Assembly: GCA_934045905.1 (NCBI GenBank)
Contig: OW203767.1
Location: forward strand, 22,385,073 to 22,449,072
Length of the DNA stretch: 64,000 nucleotides
Direction: 5' to 3'
DNA from: Leuctra nigra
Taxonomy: Eukaryota > Arthropoda > Insecta > Plecoptera > Leuctridae
The notes under the pieces were generated by a model. That model did not search any database, was not told the DNA's origin, and saw only the letters and a program-made list of their open reading frames with translations. Below are positions 11,346 to 64,000 of this stretch, piece by piece (positions within the stretch are counted from its first letter, which is position 1; every line of letters starts with the position of its first letter). A program made the translations under genes and the position numbers.

Positions 11346-13075
11346 CAATTATAATAATACTTTGAATCTTAATCAATGGTCTTTTGACTGTATCCACATT
11401 AGCCAGATCATTATCATCAAAATTCAAAACTGATGTACACTGACTCTACTCTAGTTAGTAATTATTTAGGTAGGTATATTTGACAATTCGTTTACCCTCT
11501 CACTTGCATTCCTCACTTACGTACAAGTTAACAAAGTGGTATAGCTTGATGCAAAACATTAAAACTCTGGGAAGAAGTTCCAAGTAGGCCATCACAATAT
11601 AGCGATTAATTACCGACAATTGTCGTAAGACATAGGGCTGTACTAAAATCAAGTCACACTTTTAGTATCCCTTGGATCTTGACTAAATATTACACAACAG
11701 ATCAAATACTCAAAGTCTAATACAATCCATACCATGTGAAGAATTCAATTTCAAAGTATCAAAACAAAGGGAAGTTACCGCCAGCTGCAGTTATGTGTAT
11801 GGGTAACGTAGCTAGCAGCCCGGTCCATTTCTCTCGTGGTATGGATATTATTATGGACAGGAGGGTTATTCTAAATTTCCTTGTCGTCTCGTTTCACTTG
11901 ATATGGGCTCACTGCACACTGGAGTGCTATCTATTTAACATGGTAGTGACACCGTTTCAATTGATACGAGACGACAAGGAAATTTAGAATAACTGCCCAG
12001 AAAAGATAGATAATGCATTGATCGATGCTCATTAAATTTGATATCAGGTAGAGAGTCAATTATATTTTTTAGGGACTGGAAATACGCAACAAAAAAGTAC
12101 AAAAATAGGTAAAAAATAGGTATGGTTTTCATTTACAGCAAAATGTGGCATCAAAAACGCTGCACTCTCTTCCTCCAAAATGCAGTAAACGCCCCTCTCT
12201 CTTTCCACAACTTACAAGTGTGATAATTTTAGCACAGCCCCTAATATAGGTTACCTACCAACAGGTGAGTTAGTAACTCTTTTTGGTTTGTTCTCTAGAG
12301 AAAGTGAAAGAGCTGCTTTGAGGTAGAAGCAAGATGCTGCAAACCTTGTCATTCGATCCACTCTCTAAGACGGCACCCTCGCACGAGGGGCGCGTAAGTT
12401 CGGAGCCGCTTTAACAGCATCAAACGGACGGCTCGCAGATTGGCAAATTATCGTCGAACCAATTAAAAACAGCGACTCTTCAAATTTTACTTAGAGATAA
12501 CGATAGATACAACATAAAAATAACATTCAAGTTTGTTCATAGGACACAGCCAGTAATGAAATAGTTTACCTTCAAATAATCTTTAATATGTCATGAAATT
12601 CGATAATATTAATTAAATTCGTATAAAAAAGGAATATATTTTATAGATGATTCACCTAGTGTTTATATAACTTCATTTCAGTCTGATATTTTTAAGGCAT
12701 CTGGTGAAATCAAATAATGATTCGACTTACACTACGAAGATATATCCAGTATAAAAAGCTATCTATGGTATACTTAAAATCTATTTGCATTTTGCCTCTT
12801 GATTAAATTGTCTGCTCAACCCTGACGATTATTATCATAATGCAGTTAACCGCCTCTAACGAATAAATTAATAACAAAACTCGATCCGTCCTAGGCGCCG
12901 GACCGACTACGAATATGGCTGTACGTCTCGACCGAGTCGGTGTGACTTGTGTGCCCGTGCACTTGACTCGTCTCGTCTGACTACGCTACGCGATGTGAAG
13001 TTGGTACCAACGTGTTAGGTCCGCGGCTCAGAACACCTGGCCGGATCGGCACCTAAAACATTGGCACATTGATTG
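11346..13075. other. Convergent intergenic region and pcx 3' UTR
   Basis: Tail-to-tail space between the synthetase and pecanex. The right part is presumably the pcx 3' UTR; only a variant ATTAAA on the minus strand (12582-12587) was found as a possible poly(A) signal. GC rises at 12890-13075 next to the pcx stop. Apart from the hairpin at 11865-11993 nothing else is recognisable. Confidence 0.5.
11865..11993. repeat. 129-bp hairpin (MITE-like)
   Basis: Near-perfect inverted arms of about 30 bases: GTTATTCTAAATTTCCTTG at the left and CAAGGAAATTTAGAATAAC at the right, with CGTCTCGT / ACGAGACG next inside. No target duplication could be assigned. Confidence 0.7.
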
Positions 13076-61331
<48,256 letters not shown>

Positions 61332-63046
61332 ATGACTGGAAGAGACCGTTTGGCGATTTTCCCGTCGCGTGGGTAAGTATTTTAGTAAAATATTTTAGTT
61401 ATAATACTATCGAGGGGTAGATTTTTTAGATTTTAAAGTGCTGTTGCTCCTGCATTGGGAGGGTCTCTTACATGCAAAGTAGGCTAACCCTTTTTTATAT
61501 TTGCTGTATTTTCTTCCTTAGAGCTCAGATGTTAATGAAAGCGAGACTAAAGGGTGCTCAGACTGGACACAGTCTCTTGAAAAAGAAAGCAGATGCGTTG
61601 CAAATGAGATTCCGTATGATTTTGAGCAAAATTATCGAGGTAAGCTTGCTGTTTGTTTACCAGGTTTCAGACAACTTATTAATCATTATTTCATATAAAT
61701 AGATTTTGTGATTTGATTCTTTAACCGTATTTCAGACGAAGACGCTTATGGGGGAAGTAATGAAGGAGGCATCATTTTCTTTGGCGGAAGCGAAGTTTGC
61801 AACTGGAGACTTCAATCAAGTCGTGTTGCAAAACGTAACAAAAGCACAGATAAAAATAAGAACAAGGAAAGACAATGTTGCGGGTATGCATTATTTTACT
61901 AGGTACTTTCTAAGAGTGCAGGAAAGAGCGACAAGCACTTACTTATAATTGTTTTTCAGGTGTGACTCTGCCTGTATTCGAGAGCTATCAAGACGGCACG
62001 GACACTTACGAGTTGGCGGGCCTGGCGAGAGGTGGTCAACAGTTGGCAAAACTGAAGAAGAACTATCACAGTGCAGTGAAGCTACTAGTCGAGTTGGCAT
62101 CCCTGCAGACATCGTTTGTCACTCTCGATGAGGTCATCAAGATCACAAACCGACGTGTGAACGCCATCGAGCATGGTAAGACATATACCAGCACATGGTA
62201 CTTTACATGGCTCAGCTGATCAGGGTTACATGGTCTTGCCAGCTCTACAATCCATCCTTTTGGCAACTAGTTTCAAGATATTTTTACTTTTTTTTTTTAC
62301 TTTTAAATAAATTTATAAAATCAGTTGTACGAGTCCCATGTTGTATCTTGGTCATCAAAATCACAACTTCTATCAAGATCCTTTACAAGGTAGCCTGATA
62401 GGTACCTAATTTATTTTGGGGACCCAGACATTGGTCAATGGTCATCCTTTGAAAAAAAATAAGAATAACATTGAAGTTGTAATCAAACAAATTGTTGATC
62501 CATACAATCAATACCTACCTACCTGAAGACAATTCTGTTGTCTTCAGTTAGGTAGGTGATTTGGTAGGGTGCCAAATCAGTATATTTTAGTTCAATCTGG
62601 TATCAGGAGGCCATAAATCCATATGAAATTGGACTCAAACAATTTTTAATATAGGTTCCCTGAGTTGATGATTTTGTTTGTGATCTCAAAAAATAAATGA
62701 AAACAGTCCGTCTTGGTTATCTCGGAATTGAGCAAAAGCAGCGTAGTATGCCAACTTCTTGTCAAGACAGAAACCCTGGTTCGTGGTGTTGAGAAATCAT
62801 GTTGTTTCAGTGATCATCCCTCGTATCGAGCGCACTCTGGCATACATCATCACGGAGTTGGATGAACTCGAGCGCGAGGAGTTCTACCGCCTGAAGAAGA
62901 TCCAGGACAAGAAGAAGATCATCCGACAGAAGAAAGAGGCGGTGGCGCTTGCGAAGAAGGAGGCCATGTTGGTGGCCGGTCTAGATCCAAACGAAGAAGC
63001 TGAAGACATCTTTAAAACTGAAGGAGATGAAGATTTGTTATTCTAA
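61332..63046 (+). CDS. Vha36-1: V-type proton ATPase subunit D
   Basis: Central-stalk rotor subunit of the V1 sector, which couples ATP hydrolysis to rotation and proton pumping into lysosomes, endosomes and apical membranes. Five exons: 61332-61372, 61522-61639, 61736-61883, 61960-62175 and 62811-63046, all GT-AG with matching phases, 759 bases including the stop (252 aa, close to the usual 246-247). The start [14 protein letters not shown] is the family N-terminus. Other conserved strings are [37 protein letters not shown] and the [12 protein letters not shown] segment, with a C-terminal coiled-coil rich in Lys and Glu ending EGDEDLLF. The gene is divergent from pcx. The last intron (62176-62810) holds only AT-rich sequence and a small hairpin at about 62513-62557. 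Confidence 0.98.
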
Positions 63047-63900
63047 ATCATTCCACTTCTCAATATGTCTTCAAAAGAGACCAGGGTTACTCGGAATAAA
63101 TTTTCATTCGCTACTGATTTTAAATCGGAACTGGTTTCATTTTCTCGGCAAGGTTTTTCCGACTGTTTCGTCTCGTACTTACACTTTCACATCTAAATGA
63201 TGTAAGTATACGATTACCATCGTGATTCAGCCGACTTGTAACTTAAATTATTCATTGCTGCTACGTACTGTACGATCGATGAGACTTCGAGAATCAGAAA
63301 TAGATTTTATTATTTATTCATAAAATATCTAATAAGACATATTGTTTTCTGGTAGTGAGAGTAGGGCACATCCCGTAACACAAGTGCTCCAGAATTCATT
63401 TTAGTCCAAATTTGAAATTGGTTCGTGGTCAAATGAATATTGTTCCATTCCATGTAATTAGACGTGCAAAAAAGATGCAGTAGTATAATGTAGACAGGCT
63501 ATATGTCCGTGTAAATAATTGTATCCATTACATCGTAATAATTGTTATATATTGGCATTTTATTGTATAATATTATTGAATACCTATGTTTATTTCTATG
63601 CTCAGTATTCAATTCTCGGTAACGTAATCGTAAAAAATTCTTCTTCACCGTGTTATGTGTTAGATTTGCTATGTTGAACTAGGAAAGCACCCATGTGTAA
63701 ATAGTTTAGCGTAGATTGATGGGTGATGGGAATTTAAAGGATGTTAACAGATGTATTAGCCTAGTTGGTATCAACTGTTGTAACTACATTACAATTTTAT
63801 TGTATAAAATAACATGGGTGAGCGATGTACTCAGATTTATTGTTATAAATTCTAGGAATGTAACTTTTTCGTTGTTATAAAATAAACGTTTCTTCCCAAA
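63047..63900 (+). other. 3' UTR of Vha36-1
   Basis: AT-rich sequence after the stop codon with no other gene signal. AATAAA at 63881-63886 is the best poly(A) signal, which would give a 3' UTR of about 850 bases. The last 100 bases of the window show nothing recognisable. Confidence 0.65.
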
Positions 63901-64000
63901 TATTTAAGAGTTGATTGTTATTTATTTGTTTGCTATGTACATACATGGCTAGGAACCTTCAGAGATGTTTGAAAGCAATATTAGCTGTCTCCACTTCCAT

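Overview
The window is animal nuclear DNA, almost certainly from an insect. It has GT-AG introns, GC-rich exons in AT-rich introns, insect-type orthologues and many DNA transposons. The species cannot be read from the sequence; a hemipteroid insect would be a guess.

Four protein-coding genes can be built exon by exon. (1) 1080-10898, plus strand: seven exons of a 4-coumarate-CoA-ligase/luciferase-like acyl-CoA synthetase, with its 5' exon upstream of the window. (2) 8451-10328, minus strand: an intronless PPP4R2 (protein phosphatase 4 regulatory subunit 2) nested inside the last intron of gene 1. (3) 13076-61031, minus strand: complete pecanex (pcx), 33 coding exons and 6,822 coding bases in one consistent frame (2,273 aa). 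It fills three quarters of the window and converges with gene 1. (4) 61332-63046, plus strand: V-ATPase subunit D, five exons, 252 aa. It is divergent from pcx across a 300-bp shared promoter carrying a TCACGTG (CLEAR/E-box-like) site, a CCAAT box and a GCCATCTT motif.

The non-coding space is a transposon collection whose boundaries can often be fixed to the base. It holds several hAT-type families with exact 8-bp target duplications. One 1,482-bp family occurs twice, both copies carry an older nested hAT, and only one copy carries a third hAT, so the other copy preserves the empty site. Other elements are PIF/Harbinger-type MITEs (3-bp TTA/TAA duplications), Tc1/mariner-type MITEs (TA), and two related elements ending in GGAC and bounded by AATT. 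There is also a fold-back element carrying a broken THAP zinc finger, a 5S-rRNA-headed SINE, a broken non-LTR retrotransposon split cleanly by a TA-inserting element, and a 2.6-kb direct duplication. Most large elements lie in pcx introns, especially the 12-kb intron 24834-36970.

The most unusual gene-level structure is at 661-1290: a 148-bp tandem array of truncated copies of the first visible synthetase exon, two with their own splice acceptor. No prokaryotic system, CRISPR array or clear tRNA gene was seen. The best candidates for something undescribed are the exon micro-array, the AATT/GGAC element pair and the THAP fold-back element.
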